Source: an uncultured Acidobacteriaceae bacterium (lineage in GTDB: Bacteria; Acidobacteriota; Terriglobia; Terriglobales; Acidobacteriaceae). Taken from it: a stretch of DNA of 64,000 nucleotides. The stretch covers positions 62,001 to 126,000 of the forward strand of contig CAINJJ010000030.1 of the NCBI GenBank assembly GCA_903849645.1, written 5' to 3'. The notes beneath the pieces are model-generated. The model had not been told where the DNA came from and did no database searches. It worked only from the letters and a program-made list of their open reading frames with translations. Position 1 is the first letter of the stretch. Each line of letters begins with the position of its first letter. Both the position numbers and the translations under genes were made by a program. Below are positions 47,262 through 57,803 of this stretch, piece by piece.

Positions 47262-49064
47262 ATGTTTCGGAAGCTCCCCCTCGCCTTCCTCATCATCACC
47301 CTGGGTGTGTCCTGCGCATACGCCAAGAAGCAGCCCAAGTACGAACAAGCGCACCAGCTCACCCCGGATCAGGCTGCGCTTGTTGAAAAGGCGATTGGCC
47401 GCGAAAAGGTGCTGATCAAGAACATCCAGCAGCGCACACCGCTGGTCGAGACCTACATCCAGAACACCAAGCCGGACATCAAGCTCTACCAGGTGCCAAT
47501 CCAGGACGAGTACATGCTGAGCCGGGTGGACTTTGGCAGGGGCTTCTTTGACAAGAGCTATCAGCCGCGCGGCAAGAGCGCCAAAAAGGGGTTCTTCAAG
47601 GGCTCCCTCACTTCGATCATGGGCCTGACCAAGGCTCTGAAGCTGGACACGCGGGTGATGTATAACCCGCTCGGCTTTACGGAGATGATGTTCCTGGACC
47701 CGTCCAGCTTTGACAACCAGCACTATGTGTTCAGTTATGTGCGGCGGGAGTTTCTTGGCTCGGTGCGGACCTGGGTCTATGACGTGCATCCCAAGGTCAG
47801 CGGGATGGGGCGCTTCTATGGGCGCATCTGGATTGAGGACGAAGCGGGCAACGTGGTGCGTTTCAATGGCACCTTTACACCGCCCCGCTCGGAGGACGAC
47901 TCCCGGCTTTACTTCCACTTCGACAGCTGGCGCATGAACGTGCAGCCAGGCATCTGGCTGCCGGTGGCCATTTATGTGGAAGAGACGGAGCGGGTGGAGG
48001 GCGACAAGAAGGTCGGCCTGAAGGCGCAGACGCACTTCTGGGGCTACTCGTTGAAGCTGCCCACGCGGGAGAGCGAAAACGTCAGCGTGAAGGTGGACGA
48101 CGCGGTAGACAAGAGCGACGACACGCAGGATGTGGGTCCGCTGCAGGCCACGCGCGCCTGGATTACGCAGGCGGAGAATAACGTGATCGACCGCCTGGTG
48201 GAAGCCGGGTTGGTGGCGCCTCTGAACGCGGGCGGCTATGAAACCTCGGTGCTGGACCAGATTGTGATCAACCTGGCGGTGCCCAACAACCTGGCGTTCA
48301 CTGACCCGGTGCATTGCCGCATCCTGCTCTCGACCACGGTGGAGGCGACGACGGTGGGCAACACGATTCTCATCAGCAAGGGCCTGGTGGACGCGCTGCC
48401 CAATGAGGAATCGATCGCCTCGGTGGTCTCAATGCAACTGGCGCACATCGCCATGGGCCATCACATCGACACGCGGTATGCCTTCAATGACCGCCTTCTG
48501 TTTCCCGACGAGTCGACCTTCCAGCGCATCGACATGTACCACACGGAGCACGACAATATCGACGCGGCGAAGCGGGCGCAGGAGTACCTGCAGGCCTCGA
48601 TGTACAAGGACAAGCTGCCCAGCGCGGGACTCTTCTGGGCGCAACTGGCGGACCGCGGCAAGGTGCTGAAGTCTCTGAACACGCCGAAGCTGGGCGACTC
48701 GCTGCTGAAGGCCGATGGAACGCCTTGGATGGCCGAGCTGGCGCACGGCGCGCCCAAGATCAACTGGGACGATTTGACCCAGATTGCGGCGCTGCCCCTG
48801 GGGAGCTGGCTCAAGACCGACCCCTGGGACGACAAGGTGCACATGCTGAACGCCAAGCGGTATACGCCGATGAATGCGCGCGACAAGATGCCGCTGGAAG
48901 TAACGCCCATCTACTACAAGCTGCAGCGGTATGACGCCTCCAAGCTGACGGCGCCGGCTGCTCCGGCAGCCACCCAGCCGGCAGCCACGGATCAGCCTGC
49001 GGCGCAACCGGCCGAAAGTGACCCGGCAGGCCAGCCAACAGGCTCGACCGCGAGCCCGAAGTAG
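47262..49064 (+). CDS. secreted protein with degenerate M48-like domain
   Basis: A 600-residue protein; CCAAGGAGAT precedes the ATG at 47262, which starts a signal peptide (KLPLAFLIITLGVSCAYA). The N-terminal 270 residues are beta-rich, with YNPLGFTEMMFLDPSSFDNQ and VRTWVYDVHPK, LolA/outer-membrane-carrier-like in look. Residues about 365-420 resemble the core of M48 peptidases: ILISKGLVDALPNEESIASV leads into SMQLAHIAMGHHID, where HExxH should be; here it is MQLAH (391-395), losing the first His and catalytic Glu. It should be catalytically dead or rebuilt. The last 50 residues are Ala/Pro/Gln-rich. It sits 107 bp after tonB. Confidence 0.62.
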   Translation: MFRKLPLAFLIITLGVSCAYAKKQPKYEQAHQLTPDQAALVEKAIGREKVLIKNIQQRTPLVETYIQNTKPDIKLYQVPIQDEYMLSRVDFGRGFFDKSYQPRGKSAKKGFFKGSLTSIMGLTKALKLDTRVMYNPLGFTEMMFLDPSSFDNQHYVFSYVRREFLGSVRTWVYDVHPKVSGMGRFYGRIWIEDEAGNVVRFNGTFTPPRSEDDSRLYFHFDSWRMNVQPGIWLPVAIYVEETERVEGDKKVGLKAQTHFWGYSLKLPTRESENVSVKVDDAVDKSDDTQDVGPLQATRAWITQAENNVIDRLVEAGLVAPLNAGGYETSVLDQIVINLAVPNNLAFTDPVHCRILLSTTVEATTVGNTILISKGLVDALPNEESIASVVSMQLAHIAMGHHIDTRYAFNDRLLFPDESTFQRIDMYHTEHDNIDAAKRAQEYLQASMYKDKLPSAGLFWAQLADRGKVLKSLNTPKLGDSLLKADGTPWMAELAHGAPKINWDDLTQIAALPLGSWLKTDPWDDKVHMLNAKRYTPMNARDKMPLEVTPIYYKLQRYDASKLTAPAAPAATQPAATDQPAAQPAESDPAGQPTGSTASPK

Positions 49065-49192
49065 GCTTTTTGCGAAGAACGTGCCGGCCTTGCAAGCAGC
49101 AACCTCCCTGCAAGGCCGGCGGTCTTCAATATCCCTCTGCCCTTTTCCCTCGGTAACCAGACATTCACACGGAATGGACGTACGTGGTGCCC

Positions 49193-49801
49193 ATGAGACG
49201 ATTTGGCTTGTTTTTTTCATGCATCCTGTTCGCAACCGGCGCGGCGGCGCATGCACAAGTGGTTCCGGCGGCAACCAGCCGGAGTGTTTCCGTGACGGCC
49301 GGCGGTGTGGCCACGGTGTTGCAGCCGGACTACGCCGGAGCCTGGACCAACACCTCCCCCTATTACCCGATAGCAGGCGCGAGCACCTGGCCGCTCTTCG
49401 GCGTGGGGGCGTATGTGGACGTGAAGCTCAAGAAGTGGGTGCAGTTTGAGGCAGAGGCGCGCTTTAACCGCTTCAACCAGTACGCCAACATCCACGAGGA
49501 CAGCTACCTGATTGGTCCGCGGCTGCCGGTTTACCGGTTCTGGAAGGCGACAGTCTATGGCAAGGGCCTGGTGGGGTTTACCAGCATGGACCTGGGGCCG
49601 ACGCCCGTGGCGTGCACGACCCACTGCGAGGTCACGGGGCGGTTCACCGACGTTGCCTTTGGCGGCGGGCTGGACATCAAACTGACCAGGCGGCTCAGCT
49701 TCAGGGCTGCGGACATCGAATACCACTACTGGCCGACCTGGGGCAGGACATCGCTCTCGCCCTACGGGGCGGCGATGGGGTTTGGCTACCGGGTGTTCTA
49801 G
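49193..49801 (+). CDS. outer-membrane beta-barrel protein
   Basis: A 202-residue protein with a signal peptide (MRRFGLFFSCILFATGAAAH). The mature sequence has alternating hydrophobic/polar strands ending in aromatics (WVQFEAEARFNRF, VYGKGLVGFTSM, DVAFGGGLDIKL, AADIEYHYW) and finishes GAAMGFGYRVF, with C-terminal Phe as needed for barrel assembly. Size suits an eight-stranded barrel. Two Cys (ACTTHCEV) lie in an outer loop. It follows the degenerate M48-like gene. A GTG three codons earlier is an alternative start. Confidence 0.75.
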   Translation: MRRFGLFFSCILFATGAAAHAQVVPAATSRSVSVTAGGVATVLQPDYAGAWTNTSPYYPIAGASTWPLFGVGAYVDVKLKKWVQFEAEARFNRFNQYANIHEDSYLIGPRLPVYRFWKATVYGKGLVGFTSMDLGPTPVACTTHCEVTGRFTDVAFGGGLDIKLTRRLSFRAADIEYHYWPTWGRTSLSPYGAAMGFGYRVF

Positions 49802-49827
49802 CAGCCCGTGGTGAAAGTCCTGCTTTG

Positions 49828-49890
49828 CAAGGGGCACGACCTTAGTCGTGCCGCAAGAGCTTAAGAATCAACGCGGATTTAGCCGCCGAG
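49828..49890 (+). repeat. dispersed structured repeat, copy C
   Basis: A diverged single copy of the family: palindrome GGCACGACC-TT-AGTCGTGCC (49833-49852, one mismatch), then AATCAACGCGGATTTAGCCGC with hairpin GCGG-ATTTAG-CCGC (49873-49886). Compared with copy B the second stem changed from GGGG/CCCC to GCGG/CCGC, so pairing is preserved. Confidence 0.6.
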
Positions 49891-50046
49891 CGACGGCTCT
49901 TCCGAAATTCCAACTTCCACCACCGGCTGCTACGGAGCGGGGACTGGCGGGTTTCATGAGAATTTCACCTGCACCGGAAACTATCGATTGAAACTTTTCC
50001 CAATGGGGAATAGGATTCGCGGTAGTCTTTTCGAGGTGATTTCCCT

Positions 50047-51573
50047 GTGAACATGAAAGTCTCAAGCACAACAGCCGCAGCCCTGGCCGGGCTTTCCCTG
50101 GCGCTCGCCGCCTGCGTAGCGGCCAGCGCGCAGGCGCCGGAGCAGACGCAGATTGACTGGAACAAGGTGGTGCTGGTTTCGCACTCCACCCCCACGCTCC
50201 AGGTTGTAACCAACCCCATGCTCAACCCAGGGTCGCCCATCCACGATGGGTCGTTTGCGGCGCTGAAGGCGCTGGGCGCGGATTATGTGCGCTATGTGCC
50301 GTGGCTTCCCTACCCCAAGATCGCGGTGGCCGAACTGGACGCGCCGACGGCGGAGAAGACCTCCTGGGACTTCACTTACATCGACCCGGTGACGAAGGAT
50401 TTTCTGGCGGCGACCGAGGGGCACAGCACCATCGTCAACTTCAGCACCATTCCCGCGTGGATGTTCAAGACCGACAAGCCGGTGAAGTATCCTGCCGACC
50501 CGAACCAGGTTTTCTGGGACTACACGCAGGGGACCGAGTTGCGCGACCCGAGCGGCAAGGAAGTGGGCGACTACTTCGGGCGGCTGGTGAGCTGGTATAC
50601 CAAGGGCGGGTTCAGCGACGAGAACGGCAAACGGCACGAGTCGGGCTACCACTACAAGCTGCCCTACTGGGAGGTGCTGAACGAGGTGGAGTCCGAGCAC
50701 CACACCACGCCAGAGGACTACACAAAGCGCTACGACGCGATTGTGGAGGGCATCCGCAAGGTGAGCCCGGAGACGAAGTTCGTGGGTCTGGCGCTGGGCA
50801 ACGCGGGCGGCAATCCGCAGTTCTACGAGTACTTCCTGAACGCGAAGAACCACAAGGCCGGGGTCCCGCTGGACTACATCTCGTTCCACTTTTACGCCAT
50901 GCCAGGGCTGGACGAGTCGCTGGACGGCTGGCAGCACACGTTCTTCAACCAGGCGGATGGATTCCTGGCGACGACGCGGTTCATCATTGCCATCCGGGAC
51001 CGGCTCTCACCCGCGACCAAGCTGGACACGGATGAGCTGGGGGTGATTTTGCCCACGGACCTCCAGGAGATTGCAGCCTCCAAGGCACAGCCGGACCACA
51101 TTCCCCACCGCTACTGGAATGCGGCCGGCGCGCTGTATGGGTACCTGTTTGTGGAGCTGACCAAGCTGGGCGTGGACGTGATCGGCGAGTCGCAACTGGT
51201 GGGGTATCCGTCGCAGTTCCCGAGCGTGTCCATGATCGACTACAACAACGGCAAGCCCAATGCGCGGCTGCGGGTGCTTGGGCTGATCAAGGACAACTTC
51301 CACGCGGGCGACAAGCTGGCAGCGAATGCGGAGCAGGGCTTTGGGCCGACCAACATCGTGGTGCAGGGGTTCCTGACGCCGCAGGGGAAGAAAGTCCTGC
51401 TCATCAACAAGTCGAACAGCGAACAGACCCTGAAGCTGCAGGCAGAGCTGGCCAACGGGGCAACGCTGACCGTGGATGAGCAGACCGGCGACGAAGCGCC
51501 GCGGGCGGGCGAGGCAGAGGGCGCGGAGCTGAAGCTCGCGCCATTTGCGGTGACCGTGCTGACGGCGCCGTAG
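50047..51573 (+). CDS. secreted glycoside hydrolase, clan GH-A-like
   Basis: A 508-residue protein with signal peptide (TAAALAGLSLALAACVAASAQ). A GTG start is chosen because GAGG at 50033-50036 is 10 bp upstream. The TIM-barrel part shows LPYWEVLNEVESEHHTTPED, where NE is the acid/base pattern of clan GH-A, then ISFHFYAMPG, and DTDELGVILP as well as GVDVIGESQLVGYP, one of which likely bears the nucleophile Glu. A C-terminal beta domain (VLLINKSNSEQTLKLQ) is typical of GH39 and GH30-like enzymes. It probably acts on xylan- or arabinan-derived sugars; family number not certain. Confidence 0.7.
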   Translation: MNMKVSSTTAAALAGLSLALAACVAASAQAPEQTQIDWNKVVLVSHSTPTLQVVTNPMLNPGSPIHDGSFAALKALGADYVRYVPWLPYPKIAVAELDAPTAEKTSWDFTYIDPVTKDFLAATEGHSTIVNFSTIPAWMFKTDKPVKYPADPNQVFWDYTQGTELRDPSGKEVGDYFGRLVSWYTKGGFSDENGKRHESGYHYKLPYWEVLNEVESEHHTTPEDYTKRYDAIVEGIRKVSPETKFVGLALGNAGGNPQFYEYFLNAKNHKAGVPLDYISFHFYAMPGLDESLDGWQHTFFNQADGFLATTRFIIAIRDRLSPATKLDTDELGVILPTDLQEIAASKAQPDHIPHRYWNAAGALYGYLFVELTKLGVDVIGESQLVGYPSQFPSVSMIDYNNGKPNARLRVLGLIKDNFHAGDKLAANAEQGFGPTNIVVQGFLTPQGKKVLLINKSNSEQTLKLQAELANGATLTVDEQTGDEAPRAGEAEGAELKLAPFAVTVLTAP

Positions 51574-51588
51574 GCAGGATGAGCATTG

Positions 51589-51631
51589 CACTGCCAACGG
51601 GCCGCTCTTTTCGAGCGGCCCGTTGGCAGTG
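51589..51631. terminator. 19-bp perfect hairpin between convergent genes
   Basis: CACTGCCAACGGGCCGCTC pairs perfectly with its partner (51613-51631) around a TTTTC loop. It lies 15 bp after the glycosidase stop and 13 bp after the minus-strand gene's stop. No T-tract on either side, so termination would rely on the very stable stem. Confidence 0.7.
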
Positions 51632-51644
51632 CGGTCAAGCCATT

Positions 51645-52091
51645 TCAGTAATACAGACCGACGTTGGTTGCAGTCCATGAAGCACTTCTTTGTTCTACCG
51701 TCACCCAGACTGGGCCGCCAAAAGTGCCATGGCCACCGCCGGTGCGCGTCACCCAATAACGGAAAATAATCGATCCTGGGTGGGTATATTTCCCGGTGAG
51801 TTTCCACTTATTCATGACAAAGTTCCTGTCGATAGCACAGTCTTCTGAACTAACTGGCATCGCCTTGCAGTCGCCGGACCGCATGGCAAGCAGAACCCGT
51901 TCCCCTTCCCGCTCCGGGGCACGATCGCGGAGTGGATTCCAGAGGGCGAACCGCTGCTCATCGATTGGGTCCTCGCATTCGCAGGCCCTCGCCTTCGTTT
52001 CCAGGTAGCGAAGGCCGAGCCAGCCGGCACCGGCGAGGATCAGCAAAAGCAAAAACCCGCCGCCAATCAATCCTCTTTTTCGCGGTGTCAT
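51645..52091 (-). CDS. membrane-anchored hypothetical protein
   Basis: A 148-residue protein starting MTPRKRGLIGGGFLLLLILAG with one transmembrane helix (residues 7-27). The C-terminal part faces the periplasm and contains four cysteines (ACECEDP, DCKAM, DCAIDRN) that could form two disulfides, and HPGSIIFRYWVTRTGGG near the end. No family recognised. It is downstream of hicBA on the same strand, separated by 46 bp. The upstream ATG at 52133 lies in the hicA end and is not used. Confidence 0.55.
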   Translation of the reverse strand: MTPRKRGLIGGGFLLLLILAGAGWLGLRYLETKARACECEDPIDEQRFALWNPLRDRAPEREGERVLLAMRSGDCKAMPVSSEDCAIDRNFVMNKWKLTGKYTHPGSIIFRYWVTRTGGGHGTFGGPVWVTVEQRSASWTATNVGLYY

Positions 52092-52137
52092 GCGCCCAAG
52101 TATAGGTCGTGAGGTCGGCCGAGCGATATCCAAACGC

Positions 52138-52380
52138 CTAAAGATCGAGCTTGGCGAGAAGCTGCTCCATCGTCAGATCGTGATGAGCGGCGATTCGCTT
52201 GAGGATGCTGGAGAGGGTTCCGGTCTTGAGGGGCTGGTGGTGGGGGATGACTTCGTGATTCTCGCCGTCCAGTTGGGTCGTTACGCGAATATGCGATCCA
52301 TGCTGGCGGGTCTGTTCGTAACCGAGAACGCGGAGGGCCTTCACCAGAGTGGCGCCGTCGATATCGCGCGGCAGCTTCAT
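52138..52380 (-). CDS. hicA: HicA-family mRNA interferase toxin
   Basis: An 80-residue double-stranded-RNA-binding-fold protein: MKLPRDIDGATLVKALRVLG, YEQTRQHGSHIRVTT with the catalytic His in GSH, and HQPLKTGTLSSILKRIA with the typical P-K-GTL. These cleave mRNA when not bound by HicB. It overlaps hicB by 4 nt (ATGA) and follows it, the reverse of the common toxin-first order. Confidence 0.92.
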   Translation of the reverse strand: MKLPRDIDGATLVKALRVLGYEQTRQHGSHIRVTTQLDGENHEVIPHHQPLKTGTLSSILKRIAAHHDLTMEQLLAKLDL

Positions 52381-52589
52381 GCAGCCAGGACTTCGTCACG
52401 GACAAAGTGAAGGCGGATCAGTTTCGGCATCGCGTCCGGGTCATCGAAGTAGCAGCGGACGGCGTCGCGGACCATCTGGCGCAACTCGTCCAACGTCTCG
52501 CCCTGGGTGTGGATGCCGTAGCCAAGACACGAGGCTGTGTAGCCACCGTCCACCTCGTCCTCGCGCACCTCAAAGATGATTTCGGTCAT
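52377..52589 (-). CDS. hicB: HicB-family antitoxin, short form
   Basis: A 70-residue protein, MTEIIFEVREDEVDGGYTA, SCLGYGIHTQGETLDELRQM: the partial RNase H-like HicB fold. It lacks the C-terminal DNA-binding domain of long HicBs, so promoter autoregulation would need another part or the HicA complex. The ATG at 52589 is chosen; an ATG three codons earlier is possible. First gene of the hicBA pair. Confidence 0.88.
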   Translation of the reverse strand: MTEIIFEVREDEVDGGYTASCLGYGIHTQGETLDELRQMVRDAVRCYFDDPDAMPKLIRLHFVRDEVLAA

Positions 52590-52641
52590 GGTAACCAATA
52601 CCTCTCAATTTCCGATGGTAGCAAACTTTGAGAAAAAGAAA

Positions 52642-52664
52642 GGGCCGCTCGATGAGAGCGGCCC
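52642..52664 (-). terminator. rho-independent terminator after ftsH
   Basis: On the minus strand, GGGCCGCTC-TCATC-GAGCGGCCC is followed by TTTCTTTTTCTC. It is 68 bp after the ftsH stop. The stem sequence is shared with the hairpin at 51599-51621. Confidence 0.85.
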
Positions 52665-52731
52665 GTTGGCGTTTCGAGTTGTGGATGAGGGCGAGTGCGG
52701 CGCAAGCCGCTGTTGGCCCCACCGCATGTGG

Positions 52732-54651
<1,920 letters not shown>

Positions 54652-54880
54652 CAGTAATCCTCTTTTCGGGCGATGGAGAAACCGCTGACTGCGCCAGCCG
54701 GTTCGCCTGCACCTTTTCCTTAGACGCTGTGACGTTCCACGAAGTCACAGAAACTACGCCGACCCTCCGGAGCAGAAAGGGACCCCGGCCGCCCGCAAGG
54801 GCAGTAACTCTGATTGTACTCCCGAACAAGTGGAAATGAGCGGCCTTGCGGAAGGCAGTTCCAAGCTGGAATTGAGCCGG

Positions 54881-56290
54881 CTAACAAGTGCCGGAAACGT
54901 CCGGGGAGGAGGGCTTTGGGGTAGCGGAGAGCGCCGTGACCGCGATGCCGAAACCGGGGGCAGGCTCCAGTTCCACGCCCTGCATCCAGAGGATGCGGCC
55001 ACCGGCCTCAACAACGGGCCAAAGCGCGCGGGCGGAGCCGGTAACGCGCAGACGCTCCAGCACTTCCTTGACCTTGCGGGGGCCGGAGGAGTGGCGGAGG
55101 GTGACGCGGTCGCCGGGACGCCAGTTGCGGAGGGTTGCTGCGCTGGGCTGCTCGGCCGGGGAGGCGGCCGGTGAACCCGGAGCGAGATCAATGCGCACGC
55201 GGAGGCCGAAGGCGGGGGCGTCCGTCTCGCCGGGAATGGGGAGGGAATATTCGGGTGGGGGCTGGGCCGTTGCCGAGCCTGCCCCGGAGGCGGGGAGGAC
55301 GGCGAGGCGCAGTTCGCGGGGGGTGCGCTCTGCCTGGAGCCCCTGGGCCAACTGGAGCTTTTGGCCCGCACGGCCCGTGAGGGCCAGGGTGCGAAGGGCT
55401 TCGGTGGCGGGGAAATCCGGCGCCGCGCCGAGAAGCCCGGCAACGTGGCGCAGCAGGCGGCGCTGCAGAGCGGAAGCGAGAGCGGCAAAGCGGATGACGT
55501 CGAGGGCCAGATCGTCGCCGCCGGCGCGCCCTCCGCCCCGGACGGGCCGTCCGGAGAGGATGAGCTGCGGGGCGACACGGGCCAGCTCCGCCTGCCACCA
55601 TGCCTCCTCGTCGCGGGCAAGCTGGGACATCTGGGAGAGGTGGTCGCGCAGGCGAGGGTTCCAGCCCTCAAGGAGGGGCAGGAGTTCATGGCGGATGCGG
55701 TTGCGGGTGAAGGCGGTGTCGCGGTTGGAGGAGTCGTCGCGCCAGGGCTGGCCGAGATCGTTGAGGAAGGACTCCACCTGCGCCCGGGTGGCGGCCAGCA
55801 GGGGGCGGAGGATGCGGCCCTCGGGGAAGTCGACCACGGGATGGATGCCGCCGAGACCCTCGGTCCATGCGCCGCGGAGAAACTTGGCCAGGACGGTCTC
55901 CGCCTGGTCGTCGAGGGTGTGGGCGGTGGCGACGGCGTCGAGGGGCGTTTCGGCCAGCAGGCGGCGGAACCAGGCGTAGCGCAGGCGGCGGGCGGCTTCC
56001 TCGATAGATTCGCCGGACTCTCGGGCCTCGGCTGCGGTATCGACCCGGGCCTCGTGGAAGGGCAGGTTGAGCTCCGCCGCTAGACTGTGGGCGAAGGCGA
56101 GGTCGGCGTCGGCCTCCGCGCCGCGCAGACCGTGGTGCAGGTGGGCGGCGTGGAGGACAAGGCCGAGTTCCCTGCGCTGCTCGGCGAGAGCGCGGAGCAG
56201 CGCCACTGAGTCTGCCCCCCCGGAGAGGCCGACGGCGAGGCGCAGGCCGGGACGGAGCAGCGTGGCGTCAATGGGAAGGGTGGAGCGCAC
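54881..56290 (-). CDS. tilS: tRNA(Ile)-lysidine synthase
   Basis: A 469-residue enzyme beginning at GTG 56290. The PP-loop LAVGLSGGADSVALLRAL (SGGADS, 23-28) binds ATP; LHAAHLHHGLRGAEADAD and TAHTLDDQAETVLAKFLRG are family motifs, and DDSSNRDTAFTRNRIRHELL is the substrate-contact region. The C-terminal domain (about 330-469) includes LRNWRPGDRVTLR. It modifies C34 of the minor tRNA-Ile to lysidine so AUA is read. The open frame continues upstream to 57703 but there it is antisense to ispD/ispF, so the GTG is used. Divergent from ispD by 84 bp. Confidence 0.92.
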   Translation of the reverse strand: MRSTLPIDATLLRPGLRLAVGLSGGADSVALLRALAEQRRELGLVLHAAHLHHGLRGAEADADLAFAHSLAAELNLPFHEARVDTAAEARESGESIEEAARRLRYAWFRRLLAETPLDAVATAHTLDDQAETVLAKFLRGAWTEGLGGIHPVVDFPEGRILRPLLAATRAQVESFLNDLGQPWRDDSSNRDTAFTRNRIRHELLPLLEGWNPRLRDHLSQMSQLARDEEAWWQAELARVAPQLILSGRPVRGGGRAGGDDLALDVIRFAALASALQRRLLRHVAGLLGAAPDFPATEALRTLALTGRAGQKLQLAQGLQAERTPRELRLAVLPASGAGSATAQPPPEYSLPIPGETDAPAFGLRVRIDLAPGSPAASPAEQPSAATLRNWRPGDRVTLRHSSGPRKVKEVLERLRVTGSARALWPVVEAGGRILWMQGVELEPAPGFGIAVTALSATPKPSSPDVSGTC

Positions 56291-56374
56291 CAGAGGATGA
56301 TAGCGCCTGGGCGGTCGATGCCCCCGTAAGTTGCAGGGCTGAACCGGCGCGGTTCGATGTATACTCCACCCCGT

Positions 56375-57076
56375 ATGCAAGTCTTTGCGATTCTTCCAGC
56401 GGCGGGCCTGGGGACCCGGATGGCAGGCCCTCAGCCCAAACAGTTTCTCGCCCTCGATGGAGTTCCCATCCTGATTCACTCGCTGCGCGCCTTTGCGGCG
56501 GTGGAGCGGGTGACGGCGATTTATGTGGCGGTGCGCAAGCCGGAGATGGAGCGCGTGGAGGCACAGGTGGCCGAGTACGGGTTTACCGGCCGGGTGCGCA
56601 TGGTGGAGGGCGGCAACAACCGGCAGGAGTCGGTGAGCCACGCGCTGGCCGCGCTGCCGGCCGCGGACGACGACATTGTGCTGGTGCACGACGCGGTGCG
56701 CCCGCTGATTGACGCGGCCACCATTGAGCGGACCATCGACGCAGTCATCGAACATGGCGCGGCCATCGTGGGCCTGCCGGCGGTGGACACCATCAAGCAG
56801 GTGGAGCGGACGGCGCATGGGGCATTGATCACCTCGACGATTCCGCGCGAGTTTGTGGTGCTGGCGCAGACGCCGCAGGGCTTCCGCTATGGGCTGCTGC
56901 AGAGGGCCTTTGCGGAGGCCACGGAGGATGGGTTTGTAGGCACCGACGAGGCCTCGGTTGTGGAGCGGGCCGGAGCGCCGGTGGCCGTGGTGCACGGTTC
57001 TCAGGTTAATCTGAAGATTACCCAGCCGGGCGACCTGGAGCTGGCGGAGTTTTACCTGAAGCAACGCGCGCGCTGA
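56375..57076 (+). CDS. ispD: 2-C-methyl-D-erythritol 4-phosphate cytidylyltransferase
   Basis: A 233-residue nucleotidyltransferase: MQVFAILPAAGLGTRMAGPQ is the CTP loop; GGNNRQESVSHAL, DIVLVHDAVRPLID and AQTPQGFRYGLLQRAF are IspD motifs. It makes CDP-ME in the MEP pathway. Start at 56375 begins the signature directly. ispF follows 66 bp downstream, the standard ispDF pair. Confidence 0.95.
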   Translation: MQVFAILPAAGLGTRMAGPQPKQFLALDGVPILIHSLRAFAAVERVTAIYVAVRKPEMERVEAQVAEYGFTGRVRMVEGGNNRQESVSHALAALPAADDDIVLVHDAVRPLIDAATIERTIDAVIEHGAAIVGLPAVDTIKQVERTAHGALITSTIPREFVVLAQTPQGFRYGLLQRAFAEATEDGFVGTDEASVVERAGAPVAVVHGSQVNLKITQPGDLELAEFYLKQRAR

Positions 57077-57142
57077 ACGCCGCTGATCGAAGAGGCCGGA
57101 GACCCGGCCGCCGTACGCTACTCTCGGACAGGCACGGAGACC

Positions 57143-57760
57143 ATGGAAACACGGATTGGATTTGGCTTTGACTCGCACGTATTCAAGCCGGGCGTGACGC
57201 TGCGCATTGGCGGGCTGACGCTGGACCACCCCGAGGGCCTGGCCGGCCACTCCGACGGCGACGTGCTGCTGCACGCCATTACCGACGCCCTGCTGGGCTC
57301 GGTGGCGGCGGGCGACATCGGGAGCTTTTTTCCGCCGGGCGACCCGCGCTGGAAGGACGCCGACTCGGCCATCTTCCTGAACCTGGCGCTGGAGGAGTTG
57401 CAGCACGCGGGATTCCGCATTGTGAACGTGGATACCACGCTGATTCTGGCGGCGCCCAAGATTTCGCCCATCTCCGGGGAGATGCGCGTGCGGGTGGCCG
57501 ACCTGCTGGGCGTGGAGATGGACCAGGTAAGCATCAAGGCCAAGACCCCCGAGGGGCTGAACCTGGACCACGTGGCGCAGTGCCACGCAGTGGTGCTGGT
57601 GGAGCGCGCCGCGGAGCCGGAAGAGCTGAAGAGCATGAGCGCGGTGATTGAGAGCCAGCGGCAGCTTGAAGACGTGGTCGAGGACCTGCTGAGTTCGGTG
57701 CACGGCGTGCCGAAGAAGCGGGTAATCGCGCCGCTCTATGACACGGACGACATTACGTAG
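57143..57760 (+). CDS. ispF: 2-C-methyl-D-erythritol 2,4-cyclodiphosphate synthase, C-terminally extended
   Basis: A 205-residue protein. The IspF core (about 1-157) shows RIGFGFDSHVFKPG with the zinc-binding DxH, LAGHSDGDVLLHAITDALLG and VSIKAKTPEGL. It cyclises CDP-ME2P. The normal family length is about 157-160 residues; here about 48 further residues follow (EELKSMSAVIESQRQLEDVV and VHGVPKKRVIAPLYDT). The extension is charged and helical at first. Its function is unknown, and no fused family domain is recognised. Confidence 0.93.
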   Translation: METRIGFGFDSHVFKPGVTLRIGGLTLDHPEGLAGHSDGDVLLHAITDALLGSVAAGDIGSFFPPGDPRWKDADSAIFLNLALEELQHAGFRIVNVDTTLILAAPKISPISGEMRVRVADLLGVEMDQVSIKAKTPEGLNLDHVAQCHAVVLVERAAEPEELKSMSAVIESQRQLEDVVEDLLSSVHGVPKKRVIAPLYDTDDIT

Positions 57761-57803
57761 GGGCAGGGGTCAGCTTTTGCTGAGACGGGGGCAGGCAGGC
57801 GGC

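Noticed and set aside
54881-57703. A 940-residue protein on the minus strand
   Set aside because: The C-terminal half is TilS, but the upstream half is antisense to ispD and ispF with no family features. GTG at 56290 gives a normal TilS.
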